This document shows, piece by piece, positions 7,187 to 14,271 of a stretch of DNA of 19,644 nucleotides (its first letter is position 1; every line of letters starts with the position of its first letter). A program made the translations under genes and the position numbers. Location of the stretch: assembly GCA_038214535.1 (NCBI GenBank), contig JBBQRS010000089.1:1-19644 (forward strand). Direction: 5' to 3'. The notes beneath the pieces are model-generated. The model ran no database searches. It had not been told where the DNA came from and saw nothing but the letters and a program-made list of their open reading frames with translations. Origin of the DNA: JBBQRS01 sp038214535. GTDB taxonomy: Bacteria > Chloroflexota > Anaerolineae > CG2-30-64-16.

Positions 7187-8188
7187 TTACGACTTGACGG
7201 CCTCGAAGCCGACCATCTTGTTATTGGCTTCATCCAGGAGGCGTATGCGCAGCGACTTCAGGCTTTCAGGGATCGTCAACGGGTCAACCTGGAAGTCGGG
7301 GTTGGCAGTATAGCATTCCGGCAGGCGATAATTGGGGATCTTCGGACTGAGATGGTGGATGTGATGGTAACCGATATTGCCGGTGAACCAGGCCAGCACG
7401 GCCGGCAACTGATAGAACGAACTGCCGTCCAGCCCGGCGTCCAAGAAACTCCACTTGTCTTTCCGCTCCCAGTATGTGCCTACGAAGTTGTGTTGCACGT
7501 AGAAGAGCCAGACGCCCGCGCTGGACGCGAACACCACCACCGGCAACGCGCTCAGGAACACCGCCTTGAAGCCGGCAATCAACCCCAAGACAACGACAAT
7601 CGCCAGCATCGCGAGGTTGGTCAACCAGATATTCTGTGTTTCACGCTTGCCGGGGCTTCCCAGCGGAAGGCGATGAATCACCGAGAACATCACGGTCGAA
7701 CCAATTGTGAATAAGAAAAGCGGGTTGCGAAGCACCCGATAGCCGATCTGACGAATTCGTGAGGCGGCCTTGTACTCTTCAACGGTCCAGGTGGGCACAT
7801 CGCCGACGCCGCGGCGATCGAGGTTGCCCGCGGTCTTGTGATGCACGGAATGGTCATGTCGCCAGTGGTAATACGGGGTTATCGTCAACACACCAAGAAT
7901 CACGCCCAGGGTTTCGTTCGCCCGCCAGGTCTTGAAGAACGAACCATGGCAGCAGTCGTGGAAGATGATGAAGAGACGCACCATGAAGCCTGCGGCGAAG
8001 AAGGCGAACACCAGCGTCAGCCAGTAGGAAACATGTACGCTCCAGAGCATAGCCGCCCATAGCAGCGCATAAGGGATCAACGTATTGACAAGCTGCCAGA
8101 TGCTACGGCGAAGATCGGGCTCGGCGTAAGGAGATACCATCTTCGGCCAACTGGTCTTAAGAGTCTCGTTTGGGGTTGCTGTCGTCAT
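7187..8188 (-). CDS. Membrane fatty-acid desaturase (omega-6/delta-12-like acyl-lipid type)
   Basis: 333 aa integral membrane di-iron desaturase. The three histidine boxes are intact: HDCCH (77-81), HDHSVHH (111-117) and HHIHH (275-279), plus the QHNF motif at 232-235 found in this family. Hydrophobic stretches at about 36-76, 93-107, 156-172 and 187-228 give the expected two pairs of membrane spans with the boxes on the cytoplasmic face. It introduces a double bond into acyl chains of membrane lipids using O2 and a ferredoxin or cytochrome b5-type donor, so it implies at least microaerobic life. ATG 8188 is preceded by GAGG seven bases upstream. It is the first gene of the left operon, 10 bp ahead of E2, which is an odd pairing. 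Confidence 0.93.
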   Translation of the reverse strand: MTTATPNETLKTSWPKMVSPYAEPDLRRSIWQLVNTLIPYALLWAAMLWSVHVSYWLTLVFAFFAAGFMVRLFIIFHDCCHGSFFKTWRANETLGVILGVLTITPYYHWRHDHSVHHKTAGNLDRRGVGDVPTWTVEEYKAASRIRQIGYRVLRNPLFLFTIGSTVMFSVIHRLPLGSPGKRETQNIWLTNLAMLAIVVVLGLIAGFKAVFLSALPVVVFASSAGVWLFYVQHNFVGTYWERKDKWSFLDAGLDGSSFYQLPAVLAWFTGNIGYHHIHHLSPKIPNYRLPECYTANPDFQVDPLTIPESLKSLRIRLLDEANNKMVGFEAVKS

Positions 8189-8200
8189 CCATTTACCTCA

Positions 8201-8230
8201 CTCGTGGTCTTGTTCTTATCATACCACGAG
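8201..8230 (-). promoter_or_regulatory. Candidate promoter -10 inside a palindromic operator, upstream of the desaturase
   Basis: Perfect 8-bp arms CTCGTGGT (8201-8208) and ACCACGAG (8223-8230) enclose 14 nt. On the minus strand the sequence TATGAT (8218-8223) is a good -10 hexamer lying across the upstream arm; I see no convincing -35. The element ends 12 bp before the desaturase start codon. It could be an operator for a dimeric repressor that blocks the -10, or a 5'-leader hairpin. It is the only clear promoter-like signal ahead of the left operon. Confidence 0.45.
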
Positions 8231-8263
8231 CGGGCGAAAAACGTGCGCCGGCCATCGCGCAGA

Positions 8264-8378
8264 AATTCCAAATATAGGCGCTTGTCAGACGTGGAGTCGA
8301 GGCTTCAGCCGGTTTTTGCGGCAACCAGCGCCACGGGCGTGACCGGCTAAAGCCTCGACTCCGGGTATATTTGGAATT
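8264..8378. repeat. Composite nested inverted repeat (115 bp), MITE/REP-like
   Basis: An outer AT-rich pair of perfect 13-bp arms, AATTCCAAATATA (8264-8276) and its complement (8366-8378), surrounds an inner GC-rich pair of 20-bp arms (8293-8312 and 8343-8362, 19/20 matched). The left inner arm is GGAGTCGAGGCTTCAGCCGG. A 30-nt GC-rich centre remains. The core GGCTTCAGCCG is shared with the repeat at 3556-3608. It makes up much of the 287-bp gap between the aldolase and desaturase genes. No coding capacity is evident; the form is like a small non-autonomous mobile palindrome. Confidence 0.7.
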
Positions 8379-8415
8379 CCTGAGCTATCGCGTCAATCGC
8401 GGGTTCTTAACAAGT

Positions 8416-8462
8416 CATGCTGAGTTACCCATATTGCCGGGCAACAAGAGTAACTCAGCATG
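8416..8462. repeat. Perfect 13-bp inverted repeat downstream of the aldolase
   Basis: CATGCTGAGTTAC (8416-8428) and its exact complement (8450-8462) flank a 21-nt centre that itself folds (TTGCC-G-GGCAA). It lies 13 bp past the aldolase stop codon, so it would form a strong 3' hairpin on the catabolic transcript. The bases after it on the minus strand (ACTTGTTAAG) hold no U tract. It may act as a factor-assisted terminator or 3'-end stabiliser. Confidence 0.65.
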
Positions 8463-8475
8463 GTCGCACAGCATA

Positions 8476-9291
8476 TTATCGAATAAGGCCGTAGCTTTCA
8501 GCGGCATCTGCAGGGGCGACGCCTCGCTTCACCACGTCACACAGCGCGCGCTGATATGCCTGCGGATCAGGTCGCTGAATGGCGTTTCTGCCGAAGACGA
8601 CACCCCGCGCACCCTCGGCGATGATTCGCTGCGCCAGCGCCAACGATTCTACGACATCTGGAATCGTGTGACCTCCCAGCCCCAGGATCGGCAAGGGACA
8701 ACCATTGACGACTTCAGGGAATGCGGTCGTGTGGAAGGTCTTGATCAGATCGGCCCCAAGTTCGGCGAGGATACGCGTGCCGCGCAACACCTGATCGTGC
8801 ATCTCCTCCGGGCTGAGGTTGTCGCTGTCATTGGGGAAGCACTCGCCCACCACCGGCACGCCCAGCATGGCCGCTTCTTCGCGTAAGCGCGAGAATAACT
8901 CGACGTTGCGCGCGTCGTTCGCCTCATCCCCGGTCTTGAGCGTGAGGGAGATCAAGACGATCTCCGCCCCCAGTGCGACGGCCTCGCGCACCGAAAACGC
9001 CGCCACCGTCTGCGCCCGGCTATACCCCCACTCGAAGCAAAACACGGTGCTCCAGTTGATGCGCACGATGGGGATCGGCGCGCCCTTGAAGTTGAAGACC
9101 TGGCGCAATCGTTTGAGCATCCCCGGCGAGACCAGCACGGCATCCACCGACGGATCAATCTGGCGCGCCGTCTCCGGCAGATTCTCCATGCCGGGAATAG
9201 GACCGTCCATATAGCCGTGGTCAATCGCGATGACCACGGCGTTTTCGTCACGCGTAAACAGCTTCTCAACACGTAAGTCAGTTCCGTTCAC
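8476..9291 (-). CDS. Class I aldolase, DeoC/FbaB/LsrF (DhnA-type) family
   Basis: 271 aa TIM-barrel aldolase. AIDHG (residues 22-26) is the first-strand signature of the archaeal-type FBP aldolase/LsrF group. IKTFHT carries the Schiff-base lysine Lys184. LGLGGH (204-208) and VVFGRNAIQ (231-239) form the phosphate-binding end. It should cleave or form a C-C bond in a phosphorylated sugar or ketose intermediate. Start: GTG 9291 follows GAGAGG by five bases; an ATG at 9318 is open but has no ribosome site. Upstream, a 165-bp gap holds a large palindrome that separates it from the isomerase-like gene. As last gene of the catabolic locus it probably performs the terminal cleavage after isomerisation. 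Exact substrate is not determined; FBP, deoxyribose-phosphate and Lsr-type substrates all remain possible. Confidence 0.92.
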   Translation of the reverse strand: MNGTDLRVEKLFTRDENAVVIAIDHGYMDGPIPGMENLPETARQIDPSVDAVLVSPGMLKRLRQVFNFKGAPIPIVRINWSTVFCFEWGYSRAQTVAAFSVREAVALGAEIVLISLTLKTGDEANDARNVELFSRLREEAAMLGVPVVGECFPNDSDNLSPEEMHDQVLRGTRILAELGADLIKTFHTTAFPEVVNGCPLPILGLGGHTIPDVVESLALAQRIIAEGARGVVFGRNAIQRPDPQAYQRALCDVVKRGVAPADAAESYGLIR

Positions 9292-9296
9292 GGCAT

Positions 9297-9302
9297 CCTC
9301 TC
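9297..9302 (-). promoter_or_regulatory. Shine-Dalgarno GAGAGG supporting the GTG start of the aldolase
   Basis: GAGAGG on the minus strand, five bases before GTG 9291. The alternative ATG at 9318 has no purine-rich site in front of it, so the shorter reading is preferred. Confidence 0.5.
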
Positions 9303-9337
9303 TTCGTCGTTCGATCATTCAGTAGTCTGTAAAATGG

Positions 9338-9404
9338 TTTTTATCATTATGATACTCCCGCGGAGTGCGCATCTTCAGATGTGCACTCCGCGGGGTGATA
9401 AAAA
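9338..9404. repeat. Composite nested inverted repeat (67 bp) between isomerase and aldolase genes
   Basis: Outer AT-rich 9-bp arms TTTTTATCA (9338-9346) and TGATAAAAA (9396-9404) are perfect complements. Inside, GC-rich 18-bp arms (9357-9374 and 9377-9394) match 17/18, left arm CCCGCGGAGTGCGCATCT. The left half carries an extra 10 nt between outer and inner arms. On the minus strand the T run precedes the hairpin and an A run follows, the reverse of an intrinsic terminator for these genes. Its architecture, AT outer arms around a GC hairpin, mirrors the element at 8264-8378 on the other side of the aldolase. Confidence 0.7.
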
Positions 9405-9456
9405 TCTGCTTTGCAAACTATTCAGGATAACACGCCTGATCGGTTCAGTGTGCAGT

Positions 9457-10803
9457 CTAGCAATCAGTGACGGTCTTGATGTCCAGCAGATAACAGAGAT
9501 CGAGCATCTCGTCCGCATAATCGCCCAACACGGCCGCGAAGTGCTGCGACTGGACGTGATCCAGGATACTGCGCACGCTGCCGTCGGGATAAAACTTGAC
9601 GCTGGGCCACGACGGCAGCGGCACGCCCATCTCAACCCATTGCGGCGGATCCTTGCCCTCGCCGGTCGCAAGGTGCATCCGGTAGCCCGCGTTGTCCTCA
9701 GACAGGCAGGCGAGCGTGAGTCGCCCGGTCTGCATCCGAGAGCAGAAGACCAGCCCCTCGAGCAAGACGGTGGAGATCGGTTTGACCATGGGCCGGCCCT
9801 GGATCATCTGTAAGGGGATAAAACCGTCAACCCCCAGCAGGATCCATTCCGGGTGATGCTCGTAGTGTTCGAGGAAGGTGACCGGCTCGCCCGAGATGTA
9901 CTTGAGCATCAGCTCGGCCACCAGGTTGCCAACGTCATCCTCATCCACGTAGGGATAACCCGCCGTCGCCGTGAGGGCAGAAGGCACGCTGTGCACCACG
10001 CCCATGTGCGCCGGCAGCCCCTCGACACATTTGTACGAGATCGCCTCGAAACCCTTCTCTTTGCAGATATCCACCGTCGCCAGATAGAGGCGAATCGAGC
10101 GATCCATCGCATCCGCAGAAGGCTCACCTAGCGGATACTCCCAGTCAGCGGTGACACGGGTTGTTTCGGCGCGTACCATGTCGGCGTCCAGCGCGTTCAT
10201 GCGCCGTTCGAGTTGCAGCATGTCCACGCTTTCCACCTCGACGCCGGTGACGCCGCGCAGCTTCGTCACGTTGAATCCGGTGGTGTACAGCCCCATATCA
10301 TTGAAGCCCACGATGCCCACGCGCGCGTGGCGCAGGCGCTTCATGGCCCGCGCCGCCCGCCCGAATTTGACGATCCCCGCCACATCCATGAGCGTATCCG
10401 GCGCGTTGAAGAGATACTTGTACTTGATGCCCCACAGTTCCATCGGATAGCGCAGCGCCGTCGAACCCGCGCCGGCGGCGGGCGAGATCAGCGTATCGCC
10501 CTCAGTGAAGCCGCCCTTGCTGTAAAGGACGATCGGCTCGTTGCGAAACTCATAGAGAATCCTCGAGGCCGCGCGCGGATCAATCCAGTTGATCACGTTC
10601 ACGATCAGGAAATCCCACGGCTGGGCCTTCAACTCTTCGATGGCGCGCGCCTCTTGGCCCAACGCGAAAACGGGGTCGGTGCGCACCAACTCGATGCCGG
10701 CCTCCGTGATCTGGCGTTCGGCGTCCGCCGAGATCGCCAGCAGACGATCCGGCACGTAGAACTCGGTGCCCAGTGAGACATATCCAGCTTTCAATGCTTC
10801 CAC
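9457..10803 (-). CDS. L-fucose/L-arabinose isomerase-family protein
   Basis: 448 aa, shorter than the about 590 aa of E. coli FucI but typical of the compact bacterial branch. The N-terminal half has alternating strands and helices (WDFLIVNVINWIDPRAAS, VGIVGFNDMGLYTTGFN at about 162-179). The catalytic half shows KCVEGLP with Glu261, and the acidic VDEDDVGN segment (286-293) followed by GEPVTFLEHYEH. The C-terminal block QHFAAVLGDY supplies His421, where family members have their conserved metal-ligand His. Expected role: metal-dependent aldose-ketose isomerisation of a free sugar. Start is GTG 10803; AGGAGG lies 11 bases upstream, just after the glycosidase stop, a rather long spacing. Placement between a glycosidase and an aldolase fits sugar isomerisation, but the sugar is unknown. 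Confidence 0.85.
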   Translation of the reverse strand: MEALKAGYVSLGTEFYVPDRLLAISADAERQITEAGIELVRTDPVFALGQEARAIEELKAQPWDFLIVNVINWIDPRAASRILYEFRNEPIVLYSKGGFTEGDTLISPAAGAGSTALRYPMELWGIKYKYLFNAPDTLMDVAGIVKFGRAARAMKRLRHARVGIVGFNDMGLYTTGFNVTKLRGVTGVEVESVDMLQLERRMNALDADMVRAETTRVTADWEYPLGEPSADAMDRSIRLYLATVDICKEKGFEAISYKCVEGLPAHMGVVHSVPSALTATAGYPYVDEDDVGNLVAELMLKYISGEPVTFLEHYEHHPEWILLGVDGFIPLQMIQGRPMVKPISTVLLEGLVFCSRMQTGRLTLACLSEDNAGYRMHLATGEGKDPPQWVEMGVPLPSWPSVKFYPDGSVRSILDHVQSQHFAAVLGDYADEMLDLCYLLDIKTVTDC

Positions 10804-10819
10804 AGTAGCAACTTCCTCC

Positions 10820-12814
10820 TCAAACTCGAATTAAGTAGTAGATCGTAGACGGATTCCAGGACGGTTGCGGGCCAATCTCAAAGCTAAGCACGCCATCTGC
10901 ATACTTGGTAGGGAGCTTTGTCACGAATTCCCCGTGCTGGCTGATGACGATCACCTTAAGGTTGGGGCGATCCGTCTTGAGGCGAATCTTCGCCTGAATC
11001 GGTTCGATGCGCACGGGCGCGTGGCCGAAGTCCAACTGCCGGGTGTGCGCCTCGTCGTAGGCCGCGCCCGTGTTATCCGAGCGACCGACCGCCGTCAGCA
11101 GCATCGAATCGGAGCGTTCGAGCGGTTCATCGGTCAGGGAACTGAGCGCGATGGTCGCGAAGTCGGTGGCCGACTCCAGATCCAGCCCGGAAAGCTGAAT
11201 TGGGCCGGCGGCCCCCAGCAGGCCATACGCGGCTTTGGTCCGCGGCGTATCTATCCAGCCATAGCCCTTTTCCCAGCTTCGCCACAGTTCGCCGGTGTCG
11301 GCGGCCACCTCACTTTCGGTCTCCGCGATCATTGGCTCCACCGCGCCCCAGATGGTCGTCGCTTGCTCATCGCGGGCCTCGGGTAGGCTGATGGTGAGCT
11401 TCTGATATTCCGGGGCGGCAGCCAGCACAGCCACGTCATCCGGCTTCTTCAGCAGCCATTGCGCCGGGTCATCGTCGAGCCACACCGTCGTCCCTTCTTC
11501 GGCGGGGCGCACGTCGCCGCGGCGCAGGATCAGCGCGGCGTGTTGCCACAGGCCGAACTTGGCGGGGTCATTACCGGCATCGAAATGATTGCGGTAGGTG
11601 ATACTGTTGATGGTCTCCGCGCCGCCGCCCAACCGATCTTCCGCGGGCCACGTGCTGTAGCGATAGGTGTGAATCGTCAGGCCGCTCCAGCCCTGGAACG
11701 CCGCGACCGCCGCATAGGCCAAGGGGCTTTCGGCGCGCCATTCGTCGGGCCAGGCGTGGTCCCACTCGGAGACGAAGAACGGCTTGTTCGCTAGGCGCGC
11801 CAACGAAAGCGTTGCAAACGCATTGCGATAGGCCTTCACCATGGGCTGCGTGCTCGTCCCGGCGCTCTCCCACAAGGGAAAGTTCCAGTAGACGTGTGAA
11901 TCGGAAAAGTCCACCACGCTTTGCGCCGCTGTAACGCCCAGGTTGATAGACCAGTTGGTGCCGTTGATCGGTATCTTGACCCCGATCTTGCGCAGGTGCG
12001 CGATCATCTCGGTGTAATAATCCTGCATCACCGTGACCAAAAACCCGGCCAGTTGCGCATCCGGTGTGCGGAAATCTACAGGCAGCGCCGGGGGCGGCAG
12101 ATCTTGTTCGTCTAGCCACGCGAGATAACGGGTTTCTAACCGCGTGCGATACGGTTCCAGCGTGACCGGGTTGGCAAAGAAATCGCTTTCGTTGACCAGT
12201 TCGCTCAGCGCGATCCCCGGATCGTCACAATAGGCCAGCCCGGTATAGGGGTTGACATGCGTCCAGAGCGCTTCGTTGAACTCCTTTTGCAGTTCGATCA
12301 AGCGCCGGTCAAAGTAGAGGTAGGGCTTGGCGGCCTGAGGCAATTCGTCAACCGCATCCACACCGTCGCCGGGCCGAAACTGGCGATAGGTCAGCAGGTC
12401 CAGATAGAGGTAGATGCCCTCGCGCTTCAGGCAGTAGATCAGATAGTCGAGACGGTCGAGGCTCTCCGGATCAAGGGTCCGCGTATGATCTTTCGGCTGC
12501 GCCCGATTGAACTGGAACAGGTTGGGCGTCGCCCACTCCGCGTCCATCTGATGCGTGCGCACGATGTTCACGCCGAACTTAGCCAGGCGGCGAGCGACCA
12601 TTTCGGCGTAATCGTGAGGCGGGAAGTTCGCGCCGCTGTTGAAGTTTGTCCCCCAGAAGCGCGCCTCCATGCCATCCGCAAACATCAGCTTATCGCCTGC
12701 CGCGCGCAAGAAGCCGTGCTTGCCGGCCGGTTGTTCGTGCGCGAACACGAAAGAAATATCTACCGGGACGTTATCATCCCAAGAGAGAGTGAACGGGGTC
12801 AAGTTGTCTGACAT
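10820..12814 (-). CDS. Clan GH-A (cellulase-like) intracellular glycoside hydrolase
   Basis: 664 aa. After an N-terminal strand region (1-60) with the family block FADGMEARFWGTNFNSGANFPP, a TIM barrel runs to about residue 400. The GH-A acid/base pair is Asn208-Glu209 in LSELVNESDFF. The likely nucleophile is Glu350 in FFVSEWDHAWP; SHVYW (306-310) supplies the His/Tyr usually near the site. The remaining 260 residues are beta-rich, probably a C-terminal sandwich. No signal peptide is seen (MSDNLTPFTLSWDD), so it should act in the cytoplasm on imported oligosaccharide or glycoside. ATG 12814 follows GGAAAGG. It sits 26 bp after the ceramidase-like gene and 16 bp before the isomerase-like gene, clearly one operon. 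GH family number and specificity are not assigned. Confidence 0.88.
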   Translation of the reverse strand: MSDNLTPFTLSWDDNVPVDISFVFAHEQPAGKHGFLRAAGDKLMFADGMEARFWGTNFNSGANFPPHDYAEMVARRLAKFGVNIVRTHQMDAEWATPNLFQFNRAQPKDHTRTLDPESLDRLDYLIYCLKREGIYLYLDLLTYRQFRPGDGVDAVDELPQAAKPYLYFDRRLIELQKEFNEALWTHVNPYTGLAYCDDPGIALSELVNESDFFANPVTLEPYRTRLETRYLAWLDEQDLPPPALPVDFRTPDAQLAGFLVTVMQDYYTEMIAHLRKIGVKIPINGTNWSINLGVTAAQSVVDFSDSHVYWNFPLWESAGTSTQPMVKAYRNAFATLSLARLANKPFFVSEWDHAWPDEWRAESPLAYAAVAAFQGWSGLTIHTYRYSTWPAEDRLGGGAETINSITYRNHFDAGNDPAKFGLWQHAALILRRGDVRPAEEGTTVWLDDDPAQWLLKKPDDVAVLAAAPEYQKLTISLPEARDEQATTIWGAVEPMIAETESEVAADTGELWRSWEKGYGWIDTPRTKAAYGLLGAAGPIQLSGLDLESATDFATIALSSLTDEPLERSDSMLLTAVGRSDNTGAAYDEAHTRQLDFGHAPVRIEPIQAKIRLKTDRPNLKVIVISQHGEFVTKLPTKYADGVLSFEIGPQPSWNPSTIYYLIRV

Positions 12815-12840
12815 GATGGCCTTTCCTTAAGTAAGTTAAA

Positions 12841-14259
12841 TTAGTCTGCGAGCCTGCGCAGCAAGCGCCGGCCCGTCGCGCACATCGAATCACCGGCTTC
12901 AGGCACGAGCCGGCTGGCGTCGCCAAAGCGCGCCTCGTAGCCGCCGTGTGCGAAGGCCTCCGTCGTGGGGACATAGCCGTGCCACCCATTGCCCAACTCC
13001 ATCACAAACGTGCTGGCAAACGGGGAGTCATGCTTGGTGCGCAGGCCGAACTCCACGAAGTACTCAGCCGGATACGCGACAAGGGCGACGTCGCCGATTG
13101 CCATGACCTGGACTTCGACATCCTCGACGAGTTCACGCGTCCCCACACGACGCTGCCATTCCCACATGCCGAGCGTGCCACGGGCGAACCAATCCTCTTG
13201 CCAGAGCGCGGATTCATACGCCTCGGGTTGATCCAGGTTCTCCCAGTTGCGCCAGAAAGTCCACTCGCGCCCGTACATGCGTTGATGCTGCGCGTGCAAG
13301 TCCACGTCTTCCGGCCGTTGCTCCAGAAACCACTTCGCCTGCGCAACCTGTTCCGACGTCGGGCGGCGTTGCGGAATGTGCAGGGTCTCGCTCGCAACCC
13401 GGATTTGTGGCGCATCCACAGTTCTTGCAGATTCAAGCGCCTCGCTGGCCTTGTCGGCCAACGCCTCGCCCATTTTGCGGGTATAGGCTGTGCCGTGTTC
13501 CACCTGTGGGCGAGCTGCTGACATATCAACCTGCCAGACATTCCCGGCGCAGCCCTGCAAGAATCCAAACACGCCGCCATAACGCTCGGCCAGGCGGGCA
13601 ACCAGCGGCCCTGGATAGTCCGCCGAGTACTCCGATTGGTCAGGCCCGACCGTGGTGTGGCAAGTGAAGTTCACAAGCCCACCGAGCACTGCGCCGTCCA
13701 TCCCTTCCGCCATCAGGATCTGTAGTTGAGGATCGGCAGGTCCTTCCATCCGCACAAAGTCGGGAATCCAGTGCGGCCCCTGAGTGCCGACTTGTTCGCC
13801 CTGCGACGTGCGATAGATGGGCCGGCGATTGAATGCCCAGCCGTCCGCATCAATGCCGGCGACCTTTAGCCGGGCCGGTTTGAGATTCGCCAGGGCCTCG
13901 GTAGTCGCTGCGGTCAGCCGGAGCCGGACGAAATCCAGGTAGTCAAAGGCGGTGTCTTCGTCCATGATCGCCGTCATGTGCGGCGCCCAATGGGTGTGAG
14001 TGCAGGTAATCATCACCTGAGACGGGAGTAACCGTGTGCCCGCCGTCATCGCCTGACGATAGTCGGCTACGGTCTGCGCGTTCAAGAAAAGCAAGTCGAG
14101 AGCGACGATCGCGACCTGCTCTATGCCGTCATCAAACACGGCGACGCGCGCCATGAGCGGCCAGGCCGTGCCTTCCCCCTTTTGTGGGGAAGGCATACCG
14201 GCTCGGGCATACCCGGCCGCCGGCGTGATGTCCACCTCCCCAAAGCCAACTCTAAGCAT
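12841..14259 (-). CDS. Neutral/alkaline ceramidase N-domain-like metallohydrolase
   Basis: 472 aa with the N-terminal metal-binding domain of neutral ceramidases: VGFGEVDITP at the start, the THTHWAPH motif (His88, His90), NFTCHTT with His201, SADYPG (212-216), FLQGCAGN (233-240), then YPAEYFVEFG (Glu399) and HGYVPTTEAFAHGGYE (Tyr429, Tyr441). These equal the zinc-site residues of the family. The segment after GCAGN reads VWQVD, whereas true neutral ceramidases have GDVSP with the nucleophilic Ser. There is also no signal peptide and no C-terminal Ig-like domain. So it is more likely a cytoplasmic hydrolase or amidase of a sugar-related substrate than a sphingolipid ceramidase. ATG 14259 is set by AAGGAGG, which overlaps the previous stop codon. 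Confidence 0.85.
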   Translation of the reverse strand: MLRVGFGEVDITPAAGYARAGMPSPQKGEGTAWPLMARVAVFDDGIEQVAIVALDLLFLNAQTVADYRQAMTAGTRLLPSQVMITCTHTHWAPHMTAIMDEDTAFDYLDFVRLRLTAATTEALANLKPARLKVAGIDADGWAFNRRPIYRTSQGEQVGTQGPHWIPDFVRMEGPADPQLQILMAEGMDGAVLGGLVNFTCHTTVGPDQSEYSADYPGPLVARLAERYGGVFGFLQGCAGNVWQVDMSAARPQVEHGTAYTRKMGEALADKASEALESARTVDAPQIRVASETLHIPQRRPTSEQVAQAKWFLEQRPEDVDLHAQHQRMYGREWTFWRNWENLDQPEAYESALWQEDWFARGTLGMWEWQRRVGTRELVEDVEVQVMAIGDVALVAYPAEYFVEFGLRTKHDSPFASTFVMELGNGWHGYVPTTEAFAHGGYEARFGDASRLVPEAGDSMCATGRRLLRRLAD

Positions 14260-14264
14260 AATTT

Positions 14265-14271
14265 CCTCCTT
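14265..14271 (-). promoter_or_regulatory. Strong Shine-Dalgarno AAGGAGG overlapping the upstream stop codon
   Basis: The URO-D-like gene ends TGA and the next bases continue AGGAGG, so the stop's last A begins the ribosome site. ATG 14259 follows after five bases. This fixes the ceramidase-like start at 14259 instead of 14280 and suggests translational coupling of the two genes. Confidence 0.7.

Noticed and set aside
9338..9404. Intrinsic terminator after the isomerase-like gene.
   Set aside because: On the coding strand the T run comes before the hairpin and an A run after it, the reverse of a Rho-independent terminator.
3556..9404. A CRISPR array or tandem repeat set formed by the intergenic palindromes.
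   Set aside because: The palindromes differ in sequence, are kilobases apart and are not regularly spaced; no cas gene is visible.
1134..12811. Many long open frames on the plus strand opposite the genes (for example 5803-6867, 10213-10776, 12257-12811).
   Set aside because: They mirror high-GC minus-strand genes, show Arg/Ala/His/Gln-rich low-complexity translations with no family motifs, and overlap confidently identified proteins throughout.
12841..14259. Calling this a true ceramidase and, with the GH-A enzyme as an endoglycoceramidase and the desaturase, a glycosphingolipid degradation system.
   Set aside because: No export signal on either enzyme, the nucleophilic Ser motif is missing, and the desaturase belongs to a separate gene group with its own promoter-like region.
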